Assembly: GCA_950295325.1 (NCBI GenBank)
Contig: OX485808.1
Span: 35,859,180-35,923,179 of the forward strand
Length of the DNA: 64,000 nt
Source of the DNA: Polytrichum commune
Lineage: Eukaryota; Streptophyta; Polytrichopsida; Polytrichales; Polytrichaceae
Direction of reading: 5' to 3'
Position numbers and translations under genes: made by a program. Below, in pieces: positions 24,795 to 34,293 of the stretch. The first letter of the stretch is position 1. The number at the start of each line of letters is the position of its first letter. The notes below the pieces were generated by a model that was not told the origin of the DNA, searched no databases, and saw only the letters and a list, made by a program, of their open reading frames with translations.

Positions 24795-24962
24795 ACCGGA
24801 CATGATATCCCCCCAAAAGGCTTTGAGGTACCCATACAACAAGGTCCAAGGACCCCCCACCGTAGTTGGGTGGACTGAGGTGATGAGCACCACGCCGGCA
24901 TGGGGAATAGAACCCACAACCTCCTCATTGGGGGCCATGAGCCCTAACCACCAAGCCAAGGC
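24795..24962 (-). mobile_element. Possible tRNA-derived SINE head
   Basis: On the minus strand GGCTTGGTGGTTAGGGC resembles an A box, and about 35 bp later GTGGGTTCTATTCCCC resembles a B box, spaced as in tRNA-derived SINEs. No A-rich tail was found and the only flanking duplication is a doubtful GTGCCT. It lies just left of the 1,037 bp TIR element. Confidence 0.45.
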
Positions 24963-24975
24963 CCGTGGTGCCTCA

Positions 24976-26012
24976 GGGCCGGTTTACACTACGGTGGAGA
25001 AGGCCTCCGGTCGGTCAAGAATGCTTGGCCAAGACATGGTTATATGAGGCAAATGATGGATGTGCCGGAGAAGAATTAAAAGCAATAAAATATTTTTATT
25101 GAGTTGGGCTTCTCCGGAAGAGGAGTTTCTTGTCCGTCCTCTTGAGGCTGGACAAGAAACTCCTCCTCCGGAGAAGCCCAACTCCAAAAAGTGCCGCCAT
25201 GTAGGCGGCCATGTCATTTTATCATCCATGAGAAAAGTTCACCACCATTGTTTTCTTCACCTATCGTAGACATGCTACTAACCGTGCAGCACCACTTACC
25301 GTGCATGTCACGATACTCCACCATGCCACTTACCGTGTACTTATAATCTCGGCTGTCAAATTATATCACATGCAATCTCAACCGTCCGATGTCTCTCAAA
25401 CTCAATCATGACCGCGCCAATGACCTAAAACATCACTGTCAACTCACACTCATCATGGAGTTTCCTTCAGTCGAATCACATAGCAAGGTGTAGATGTAGC
25501 AATTTGATGAAGATGAAAAGAGCAGACCTTGCCATGGCCAAAAAAGAAGCAAAAATTTCAACAACAACTTGAGAAGAAAATGGCTACACAAGTCAAAAGG
25601 ACAATATCAAAACCTCATCAATTTCCTATGCCTACAAAGAAGAGGGCAACATTTGTAGCTCCTTTAGTGAAACCTAACATGCACGGTTAGTGAATGGCAC
25701 ATTGATAACACATTGATGCATATAGTTGTGAACTTGATTGTAGAAAGGTTACAACTTTTCAAATACAATTGTCATTTCATTTTACCACAATACTCTCATC
25801 TCATTTACTAATTACAAATTTTTTTAAAAAAATTAAAAGGTTTAACCCACCTTGTGGAAAACCATTTGAAACCCAAATATGCACGGTTAGTAGCATGTCT
25901 ACGATAGTGTAAACACCCACCGGTCAAGAGTTGCATTTTCGACCAATCACAATTGAGAAACGCCCTTTTTTTCATGACCAGTGGACTTCTCCACCGTAGT
26001 GTAAACCGGCCC
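24976..26012. mobile_element. 1,037 bp non-autonomous DNA transposon with perfect 27 bp TIRs
   Basis: The 27 bases at 24976-25002, beginning GGGCCGGTTTACACTACGG, are repeated exactly in reverse complement at 25986-26012. TCA precedes the left end (24973-24975) and follows the right end (26013-26015), consistent with a 3 bp target-site duplication. The GGGCC terminus and 3 bp duplication recall PIF/Harbinger, whose usual duplication is TWA. CACTA elements also make 3 bp duplications, so the superfamily is open. No transposase frame is present. The interior holds a strong hairpin at 25101-25184. Perfect ends suggest recent movement. Confidence 0.85.
25101..25184. repeat. Hairpin with 35 bp arms inside the TIR element
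   Basis: 25101-25135 and 25150-25184 are reverse complements with one mismatch, separated by 14 nt. The loop itself contains CCTC..GAGG. The arms start GAGTTGGGCTTCTCCGG. The fold is strong enough to be a small-RNA precursor or a replication-generated palindrome. Confidence 0.85.
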
Positions 26013-26568
26013 TCAAGGATCATCATCTACAAATGGTGGTGACACAAGCCTATGCATTCAATCGCAAACATGCATGTCATTGATCTTGAACCCCAACCTG
26101 TTCTTTGTCAGGGGGAATATGGAGTTTATTAATGGCACCACCTATTTTATGACCGCCAACACTGGCCTCCGACCTTGTGACGGTGTTATTAAGAATCAAT
26201 TCAACATTCATTGCTTGTCCACAGACATTCTCACAACCTTTTTTGTGAGAAGCCCGCGACATCGTGCTAGTAAGAAAATCATATACAATCACATGGATGA
26301 ACGCCCAATTCGGGTACTAATCCTAGGTGGTAAACTTTATGCCTAATGTGTGGCTAGTTCTGGATCCAAAAATGGACACCGATAATTTTTATGTGGTCCG
26401 CCTACCCATCTAATAAGAGGCTCCACATGAGCCTTCTCTACGTAGGAGAGGTTGGTAGCAATGAGGGGCATACTTTTAATGTTCATGGGATAATGGGATT
26501 GCGTTGGACCCTATCCTATTCTAACTGCATTGTCCAATACTATGTACTGGCCCACATGGAAAAACTCA

Positions 26569-26793
26569 GTACCCTAAATATGATATTTAGTGTGACTTAC
26601 TATTTGGAATTATGCAATTCTATATTTATTTGTTGTACATCTCATATTTTACCAACAAATGTGAAATTGGTAGTTTGGACATAATAGAACATTAACAACT
26701 TTACCTGGTAAAAAAATATTTCACTGGTAAAAAGATATAGCACCATGTAAATCCAAATAGTAAGTCATACTAAATATTTTATTTGGTGTAGTT
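26569..26793. mobile_element. MITE related to the RBM25-intron element
   Basis: The left end (CCTAAATATGATATTTAGTG, then GACTTACTATTTGGA) pairs with the reverse complement of the right end (CTACACCAAATAAAATATTT, then ATGACTTACTATTTGGA). Size and ends match the 15647-15872 element. Non-coding. Confidence 0.7.
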
Positions 26794-27103
26794 ACTTGAA
26801 TGTGGAAGGCCACATGGACTGGTGCATTACATCATGCCTTTTGCTCACATTGCTAATTTACATATGCAATTGTCACAATCGTTGTTGGACTACATAATCA
26901 ACAAGAGAAATGTGTAGACCTTGGATAGTTGGCCAACTAGCATCACCTAGCTAAATTTTCCGGGCCCTTATTTGTCACTTAGCTTTAGCTATCTAACTTT
27001 TTTATGAACTCTCATTTTCACTCAGTTTTGACTAGCTAAAAATTTGTGTGACATGCATATTCTTTCTAAACCAGAGAGAAATCCATTCAAACGAAACGAA
27101 ACT

Positions 27104-27130
27104 ATATATATATATATATATACATATATA
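27104..27130. repeat. TA microsatellite
   Basis: An (AT)n tract of roughly 27 bp with one interruption. Nothing else is inferred. Confidence 0.7.
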
Positions 27131-28172
27131 TAATTGTAATACTTTTGGTTGGCTTTGTATTTTCATGTTGTTGCACAAGGAAATTGAAAGGCTTAAAATC
27201 AACATGTATAGTCGGCTTCCTCACTTTTGACTGGCACTGGTGATAGATCATCATCTTCGTCATTATCATCATCATCTTCTTCATTTTCATTATTATTGGA
27301 ATCGTCAATGTCATCTGGCAATTATGGACAAGATGGAATCAAGGTGTTCCAAATTGAAGATTTTGCAACATCTACTGGATTATTATGAATTAGGCTTGTG
27401 TTGAGTTTTGAAATCATTTTTGTTGTAATGAGTATGGGTCTGAGAGATGACCGTTTGGGTGCAATGACATCATTCATTTCACCAAGATTACATTCAAATT
27501 CCAACTAGCTATTAGCTAACTTTAGTTGGCTAACTTTCTTCGCCTGGATTATGGCACTTAGTTTTAGCTAGCGATTCTTTTGAGGCACCAAATTCATGCG
27601 TAGCTTAAGATAGTTGGACTTTTTAGCTAGCTAAATAATTGCCCACTTAGTTAGTTGTTTGAGGTCTGGAAATGTGGATGACGAATTGTGGTGGTTGAGC
27701 TCGGACAACTACCTACTCAAAATTATTCTGGACATAACCAATAGTTCATCTAAGAATAAAAAAGTTATCATAACTTGTCGCATTCTTCATCCACAAAAGG
27801 CATAAATGTCATTTATAATACGTAAATTTTGTCCATGAGTTGATAAATTAGAATAGAAAATGAACTTTAGTAGGTGGATGACTTGCTGCTCCCTGGCTCG
27901 TTATTTGTCTTGCCTCTCTTTGGCTATCCAAACCATAACCAATATGGTTTTAGAGATACTCCAAAGATTATGTATGGAAATGTTCTATGCATGGATTAAA
28001 AAACACAAGGAATTGTTGGAACGTGCTCTCCACTTTGATGAACGACTGGTTAAGCTATGTCCTTATTTCTCTTCTTTCTATTTGTATTTTCATAAAAGTT
28101 TAAACGTGAAGATGCAGAATGTGTCATGAAGTGTGGCCACCACTCACATGTATTTCTTCCTCCCCTGTTTTT

Positions 28173-28196
28173 AGGGTTTAGGGTTTGGTAGGGTTT
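28173..28196 (-). promoter_or_regulatory. Telo-box cluster upstream of the SANT membrane protein gene
   Basis: AGGGTTTAGGGTTTGGTAGG and the next bases hold three GGGTTT units, which read AAACCCT on the minus strand. It lies about 200 bp before the start codon at 28393, a typical promoter or leader position for plant telo-boxes. Confidence 0.55.
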
Positions 28197-28392
28197 CGCA
28201 TCGAAATCAGTCTTCAGACACCTTCAATCTCCATGCGACAACCCTGCCGCTGCAAAATCTCCGTGTATCATCACCCGAATTGCGTGATGATGAATGTTAC
28301 GCATTTGTTTTAACGATTTTCTTGGCTTCAAACGCCGAATTTGAAAGCTTCCACCTTGGGAATAGGTCGCATCTTGTTCCAACCGAAACAGA

Positions 28393-29094
28393 ATGGATTT
28401 CGACATCGTAGATGATATCAAGCCGAGATTCCAGTTGCGATCGGAGCCTCTCAACAATGCGGAAGAGGAAAGCAGCAAGGATGTGGACAAAGTGCTAATT
28501 GCAATCTGCGTTAGTGCCGCAGTTTTATTAGTAGGTCTTTCTTGGTTCCTTACCGGTGTGCTTCAGTTTCTTACTCTGTGGTTGGCGCTCTCTCTCGGTC
28601 TCGGCCCTTTCGCGCCTTCCGCTTTTACGGGCGGCGATTGTAGAGTGGGCAAAGGGGAGCCTCTTCCCGAGGTGGAATCGGTAGAAGTGACCCCAGCTGA
28701 AACTGAGAGAAGACCTAAATTCGGCAGTAGGAGGTCGGATGCAAGCGTCGCTAAGGTTTCGTCAACGGATAATCTACAGACTCCAGTAGAGGTAGAATCG
28801 AATGGCAATCATTTGCAAGGGAGCTCAAAGGATGTGGCAGAGAAGGACCTTCCGAAAAACGGCAAGGATGGCAATGTCAAAGGGAAATCTGATTGGACTG
28901 AGGCTCAGGATAAAGCACTTGTGTTGGCGTTGAAGACATTTCGGAAGGACACTCCAATGCGATGGGACAAAATTGCTGTTGCTGTACCTGGCCGTTCCAA
29001 GGCCCAGTGTTTCAAAAGGTTTTCAGAGCTTCGAGAGGGCTTCCGAAATGCAAGGAATGAAAACAATCAGGGTGGAGATTCAGGGTTGGAGTAA
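28393..29094 (+). CDS. Two-TM protein with C-terminal SANT/Myb-like domain
   Basis: A single-exon gene of 233 aa. Residues about 34-56 and 58-75 are hydrophobic and can form two adjacent membrane segments. They are followed by GPFAPSAFTGGD, a block I recall from a small plant family annotated as homeodomain-like or SANT membrane proteins. A charged linker leads to a SANT/Myb-like domain at about 166-215 (DWTEAQDKAL, then MRWDKIA and GRSKAQCFKRF). That domain resembles those that bind histone tails or DNA. Membrane anchoring with a SANT domain suggests an inner-nuclear-envelope or ER protein, or one released by proteolysis, but no experiment known to me supports a role. The start gives an N-terminus (MDFDIVDDIKPRF) like the family. 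Confidence 0.85.
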   Translation: MDFDIVDDIKPRFQLRSEPLNNAEEESSKDVDKVLIAICVSAAVLLVGLSWFLTGVLQFLTLWLALSLGLGPFAPSAFTGGDCRVGKGEPLPEVESVEVTPAETERRPKFGSRRSDASVAKVSSTDNLQTPVEVESNGNHLQGSSKDVAEKDLPKNGKDGNVKGKSDWTEAQDKALVLALKTFRKDTPMRWDKIAVAVPGRSKAQCFKRFSELREGFRNARNENNQGGDSGLE

Positions 29095-29870
29095 CGGTAG
29101 ACTGATTGCAGGTTCCTTCTGAGTTTTAGAAATTGTTGTTTCTGCAATTTTGGATTGAAACATGAAGAGCTAGATAGAGGGAGTCCTTTATACAATAACA
29201 CACGCCATGCTCAGAGTTGTATTCTAAACAAGGGTTAATTATCTACAGGATCTGTTTCTAAAATGAGCAGGTCTGCAGTTCCTTCTTAGACTGGATCATT
29301 GTTGCAAGCTCCTATGATGCTTGCTGCTCAAGAATGATATTCATTATTTATCTCTGAATCTATTGAAGTTGGTCTGCCCCTCCAACCATTTTCTTAGTCT
29401 CATGGCGAACTCTCGGCTGTGGACATACATTGCACTTGAATTCTCTCACAACTGTGTAGCGTAGAAGTAGCGTTTCTCATTGAGAATATTGATGGATCCT
29501 TATGTTGTCTATTGACATGCTCTAGAAACCAGCTGATGAATTTGCAGTGGACTGCCTTTGGATGCAGAACCTCATGATTCAGAAGCCTTTGGATTTCTTG
29601 AATCCGCACAGCTTTACAGCTTGATAGGTACTATGAGTTTAGTGATTGAACATGCTGTCTTGGTGATGTTGCTGGACTTTTCAAGGCTCTCTAGATTTGT
29701 CTTCTGAGTTCCCACATCACCCATATTCAAGCAACACAGAAGACTTTCTCTTTGTGAATATGAAATAGATTGTTTACTGATTGTTTACCACGGCAATCTT
29801 GGATAGAGGTTCTGCTTCGATGTTTACACATGGGTAATATTTCTATGTTGCAGAATCATTTTGTTCCAGG

Positions 29871-30172
29871 CAGGTATGGAATGCTGAGTATCTGCATATG
29901 AGAGAAATGCATTTATTTCAATCACTTATCTGCGGGCAGTCTTAGGTTTATGATCAGGTGTTTGAATCTGTTGATATTGGTTTATACATTCTTCTGTTTA
30001 TATCTGGATAGAAACCAGAGCAGCAGGAACATCGCAGATCCATGCAGGTATGGGAGGTTGATTACGTACGAAGAGAAGTGTATTCGTTTCAAACATTCAT
30101 CTGAGGGCAGTCTTAGGCTAATAATAGGGTATTTGAATTTGTTGCCATTGGTTCTTACTCATCCTTCAATTT

Positions 30173-30213
<41 letters not shown>

Positions 30214-30440
30214 TGCAGTTATGAAAGGTTGAGTATGTACACATGAAATGAAGTACATTCATGTCAAACACTCATCCGAAGGCAATCTTAGGCTTATGAT
30301 TAGGTTTTTGAATTTGTTGACACTGGTTCTTATATATCCTTCAAGATATATGTGCATAGAAACCAGAGGAGCAGGAATATTGGGATCCATGCAAGTACTG
30401 CAGGTTGAGTATCTACACATGAAGAAAGATGTGCATTGCA
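29871..30440 (+). repeat. Tandem repeat, unit about 170 bp, also found in the gene at 38091
   Basis: Units start at 29871, 30044, 30215 and 30391 (the last partial). Each begins near CAGGTATGGGAGGTTGAGTA or a variant. Each carries CATTCATCTGAGGGCAGTCT and TTGAATTTGTTG blocks and ends in GCAGGAACATTGCAATCCAT or similar. In the second unit the last part is replaced by a (GA)16 microsatellite. The same unit occurs 2.7 times at 41018-41460. Confidence 0.85.
30177..30208 (+). repeat. (GA)16 microsatellite
   Basis: Sixteen GA dinucleotides within the second unit of the 170 bp tandem repeat. In plants such tracts can be bound by BPC/GAGA-type factors; nothing here shows that they are. Confidence 0.8.
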
Positions 30441-31621
30441 GTCGGCCAGAATTCTTGACAAAATTCCTTGTCATTTCTATACACTAAGATTACCCATAAA
30501 GCAACACTTGTTGGACTATGGAAGAGTTGGATCACAGAAAACCCTTAGAAACATCAAGGAGAATTAGACAGGTGAAGAGTGGTATCTTAAAGAATCTGAC
30601 CAGACTTGGCATTCTTTGCGACATGATGGAAAAATCCAGTAATATAGCAGATGCATTGGCCACCTTTCGAAGGCGTGTGGTCTGGTCACAAGTCCGACCC
30701 TTTGGTTGTTGCTGAGGGAAATGGATCTTAAATGGTTACTTTTTTCGACTAGCTCACTTCTCCTAGGACATGACACACATGATTAGTACAAGATGATTAG
30801 CAAGCCACTTCCTCATAATTTTTGGAGCTCATGTGGAGATCTTTTTTATTAAGGAAAGTGAAGATTCTTGTGATCATTAAATGGTCATACACGTCCCTTC
30901 AATTGTGTTGATTATTGAGCTTTGAATGGTTATCATATTTTGAGCACATAATCCAATTTCTTTTACGTACATGTCTTTTTGGTATCCGTTCTTGGAATCA
31001 AATCCTATACCTCACAAATACAAGTGTCTTAATACTTTGGTAAGATGACCTTCACAAAAGTTTACACCTCAATTTCATGATAGTGGACCTTTACCTCTAG
31101 CAACTTCATGAATCTTCCAAAGAGATTTCATAAATTTTTATACACTCTGTTTTTCATATTCTCAACTTTTTGCCTCCTCGTTGTGCAATCTTTGCCTTCT
31201 TGTTGTTCATTGTGTCTCATTGTTTTGTGTTTACTTGGAAGTCTCGCCTTGATGTTGATTTTTCTTTGGTCTTTCATTACAATACCTCAAAGTAGGAAGC
31301 AAGCAATGCTGATTCATTCTTTGGTCATTGATTATTGTACATCAAAGCAAGCAACACAAACCCGATGTAGTTGGAGTGCGCAATCTCGTGGATTTGAGAG
31401 TGTAGTGATTAGGAGTTATACATGATGTATCATTCTTTGTGTAATAAAGTTAAAGAGTTCATGAAATTGATTTTGTGAAGTTGTGAATATTGGTACCATA
31501 TCATGAATTTGTTCACAGCATGTAGTTAAATTGGTTGAAAGTTGAAGTTAAATTGGTTGTCTATATAGTGAACTTGGTTCATGATTCCAATGAAATTGTT
31601 AGAATTGATTGATAAATTGGT

Positions 31622-31748
31622 TTGTAAAAACATGAAATTGATTTTGCACTTCCGTGAATTCATTTTTATAGACCAAAGATATTCGTGTTCATTACTTGGT
31701 CGTAAGATGAATTTATGGAAGTGCAAAATCAATTTCATGATTTTACAA
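31622..31748. repeat. Foldback with about 54 bp arms
   Basis: 31622-31676 and 31695-31748 are imperfect reverse complements. The central 23 bp (31631-31653 against 31717-31739), starting CATGAAATTGATTTTGCACT, pair perfectly. The loop is about 18 nt. A further partial copy of the arm, CATGAAATTGATTTTG, lies at about 31458. It resembles a MITE or a young small-RNA hairpin. Confidence 0.75.
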
Positions 31749-31934
31749 AAAAACCTAAACACGACCACCTAAATACGCGGGCTACTTGGTGGGTGTGTAT
31801 ATGTTTTGATTGTCTATTTGGTTCTTTGGCTCTTTTTGGTTATTTTTGGAGTTTATATTTTGAGCACCACTCTTTGACATAGTTTCATGTTCCTATTGTA
31901 ACCATATTACTTAAGGTATGCAGGTGTTATGTGG

Positions 31935-32275
31935 ACCCCTAAATTTGATTGGTATCTAGTATGGTGAGGACCAAAGAGCAAACATCATAAAGACACATGT
32001 TTAAAAGAGATTGGACTATGTCTTCCAATATTAGTCATTACTTTACACTCAACAATGAACACAATTGGGAGGACCTATGTATCCAATTAAGAAATCAACA
32101 AATATGCACTTCTGATAATCATAACTAAAGCAAGGTAGGTTTGATTTTCAATCCAATTTTACATATGTTCCATCGTAGATTTGCTCATGCCACACAAGTA
32201 TTGTTGTGTAAATCTAATTAGTAGAAGTCAGAGAACATGGAAAATGAACCAAGTAACACTCACATACCTTAATGC
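31935..32275 (+). mobile_element. Dispersed repeat family, copy B
   Basis: Aligns with 632-980 from GGACCCCTAAATTTGATTGG to the end of the ACATACC block, with shared words such as CAAAGAGCAAACATCATA and TATCCAATTAAGAAATCAAC. No coding capacity or terminal repeats were identified. Confidence 0.65.
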
Positions 32276-32887
32276 AATGACAACATTGATTTGCTTCCAA
32301 AAAGAAAAAAGAAAATGAAGTGCATTGCCATCATTTCAAGCATTCATCCGAGGGCAATTTGAGGTGGCAAGAGGAAATGTTTGCATATGAGCATATCTCT
32401 TATCATCCAACAAGAACACCTTGAAATAGAATGTAGTTAGGACGTTGTTTGCTTAAGATAAATTGACACTTGAATCGACCTCAAAGACCCCAAATTAGTC
32501 TAGTGGACCACATTTGAAATGAAACTAGCACAAACACACATGGAGTAGGTTTAAAACATGGATGGATGATAGATACACTTGTATACAACAACCACTCTCC
32601 CCATTCAAGGTTTATGATGACTCCATAATGTCCTCATTTCCTATTATTTTTTTTATCAAAGTTTAAAAAATATTTTGCAAGTTCAAGAACACATTAAAGA
32701 ACACATATTGTTTGCATATGGTATGCACAATTTATAAAGAATTCAACATAGAATTGGTAGGTGACCCAAGACCGACACCTAAATCAAATGTTTAGGTGGT
32801 ACATAAGTTCTCATAACCAATTTGTAAATGTGATAAATTGATGGGTGTTGGTTTTGGGTTAGTGGTGGTTTTGGGTATACATATTTG

Positions 32888-33165
32888 AAGGTGGGTTTAC
32901 ATTAGGGTCTTGGTCTAGGAAACTTGGGGTCCAAAACACCCCTTCATAGACATCAATTTCGGACTCAAGATTGGATCCAAACTTGAAGATTGATCTCTTA
33001 AACTAGGATTGTTTTCTTAAGTGGGGATTGCTGTGATGGATAGTAATGCCACGCCAACTCTACCTCAATTTTTCATACCTTGGACCCGGACCCTAGTGTA
33101 AACTCCATGGGTCCAAATTTAGCTCTCTATCAATACACTCACTCAATTTTGATGATTCTTTGGTC
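32888..33165. mobile_element. TIR element related to 21909-22222, opposite orientation
   Basis: The left end GTGGGTTTACATTAGGGTC pairs with GACCCTAGTGTAAAC around 33090. The region to 33165 is similar to the reverse complement of 21945-22010. Exact ends are unclear because the two TIR-like blocks lie at different distances in the two copies. Confidence 0.5.
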
Positions 33166-33229
33166 TTTGACCTTTTGATTGTTATCCCACCGTTAGTGAC
33201 ACGAGTTAGCAACCCTTGTTTTATAAATT

Positions 33230-33715
33230 GATTAAGTATTTTTGTGTTTTTTTTAATAAAAATTTATAGACAAGATTTTCACAAAAATATAAAAAATTAT
33301 ATAGTTAAGAAATAGTAAAAAAATTAAAGTAATTATATGTTAATAAATTATTTTTGTCAATGCCAAATGAAACTAAAATTTATTTTTTATTTTAAAAATA
33401 AAATGATAAGCTTATCATTTTATTAAATTTTTTTTTTATTTAAATAAAATTTATTTTCTATAGAATCTACAATAAAATAAAAATAGTGCTAATATTAAGA
33501 GTATTTTTAATTGGAATAAGAAAAACTAAATACATATATAAAGAAAGGAAAAAAATGGATAGTAAAACAACAATTGAATAGGACCAAAAAGGGGACTCAT
33601 AAATTTCTCCTAAAATTTACGTTTAATTTATTCAATTTATTTAAAAATGCGCATATATAAATATAACGTTTTTATTTATTATTATTTTTGTTATTTTTTT
33701 ATTATACAACGATTG
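33230..33715. repeat. Very AT-rich block with a 28 bp perfect palindrome
   Basis: Nearly 500 bp composed overwhelmingly of A and T, clearly above its surroundings. 33397-33424 is a perfect palindrome centred on AAGCTT (half site AATAAAATGATAAG). Candidate matrix-attachment or nucleosome-poor DNA upstream of the fusion gene. No gene is present. Confidence 0.6.
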
Positions 33716-34052
33716 CATTTGCCACCTCAGTGATGTTCCTTGTAGCAAAAGTGAAAAGTAAAAATACAAAACAAATTCAAATTCAAAAGTAAAAGTAAAA
33801 GTAGAAATATTGAAGTCTTCATACAACACGTGCATATTCAAAGTATCTAGTAACAAAGTAAAAGAATGCAAAGTCACAGGATATTTTTTACTTTAAGTGC
33901 CAAATATATATATGTATATGAGCCATTTAATGTGTAATGTATTTAGTATCATCCCATTTAGAGAGCAAGAACTCTCGTTCCTACGTATTCTGCTCGTTAC
34001 AACCTAGTTCGAAGTAAGAGAGTCATTGGAGAGGAGACCAGAGTACTCGATC

Positions 34053-34285
34053 CAGTGTCCGGGGAGATTCTTGACACAATCTGTCGAGATCCTAGTGTTT
34101 TGATCCAAGTCCAATCGGTTAGGTGTTGACATCTTTCGGTTTTTCTTCATTAATTTGAGGTATACTCTTCAAATTCTTCTACAACGATCGGTAATCTTCC
34201 TGAAGTCTTGAACTTCAACTGCTTAATTCTCAAACTAAACCGGTTCAGCTGTCACTAGCGGTCGGCTCTCCCCGTTTATTAGTGA
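34053..34285 (+). repeat. Leader repeat, copy 1, directly upstream of the fusion gene
   Basis: A 233 bp segment from CAGTGTCCGGGGAGATTC to CTCCCCGTTTATTAGTGAG, ending 8 bp before the start codon at 34294. It carries TCGAGATCCTAGTGTTT, TCTTTCGGTTTTTCTT, GGTAATCTTCCTGAAGTCTT and ACTAGCGGTCGGCTCTCC. The same ordered blocks recur twice downstream of the gene (36138 and 36464). It is the likely 5' UTR or a long-terminal-repeat remnant. Confidence 0.85.
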
Positions 34286-34293
34286 GCAACAAG

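Larger units (their letters stand above)
21061..28140. other. Transposon-rich intergenic region
   Basis: No intact gene recognised in 7 kb. It holds a TIR element at 21909-22222, a C14 tract at 23949, a tRNA-like SINE head at 24795-24962, a 1,037 bp TIR element at 24976-26012, a MITE at 26569-26793 and a TA microsatellite at 27104. Between 22.2 and 24.7 kb many short frames appear on both strands. I could not match them to a transposase or reverse transcriptase, and they may be decayed transposon coding sequence. Fragments with GGCCCACRTTAAT, seen in other MITEs here, recur around 21.5-21.8 kb. Confidence 0.5.
29095..34052. other. 3' flank and repeat-rich intergenic DNA
   Basis: The first part is the likely 3' UTR of the gene ending at 29094. 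Then come a tandem repeat (29871-30440), a foldback (31622-31748), a dispersed repeat (31935-32275), a TIR element (32888-33165) and a very AT-rich block (33230-33715). The stretches 30450-31600 and 32275-32880 show no recognisable gene. A short tract at 32318-32362 matches part of the 29871 repeat unit. TATA-like sequence occurs near 33904-33918, upstream of the fusion gene. Confidence 0.45.

Noticed and set aside
31108..31425. Hydrophobic 105-codon frame that could be a membrane protein
   Set aside because: It lies in AT-rich intergenic DNA. The hydrophobicity follows from T-rich codons, and there is no family match or gene context.
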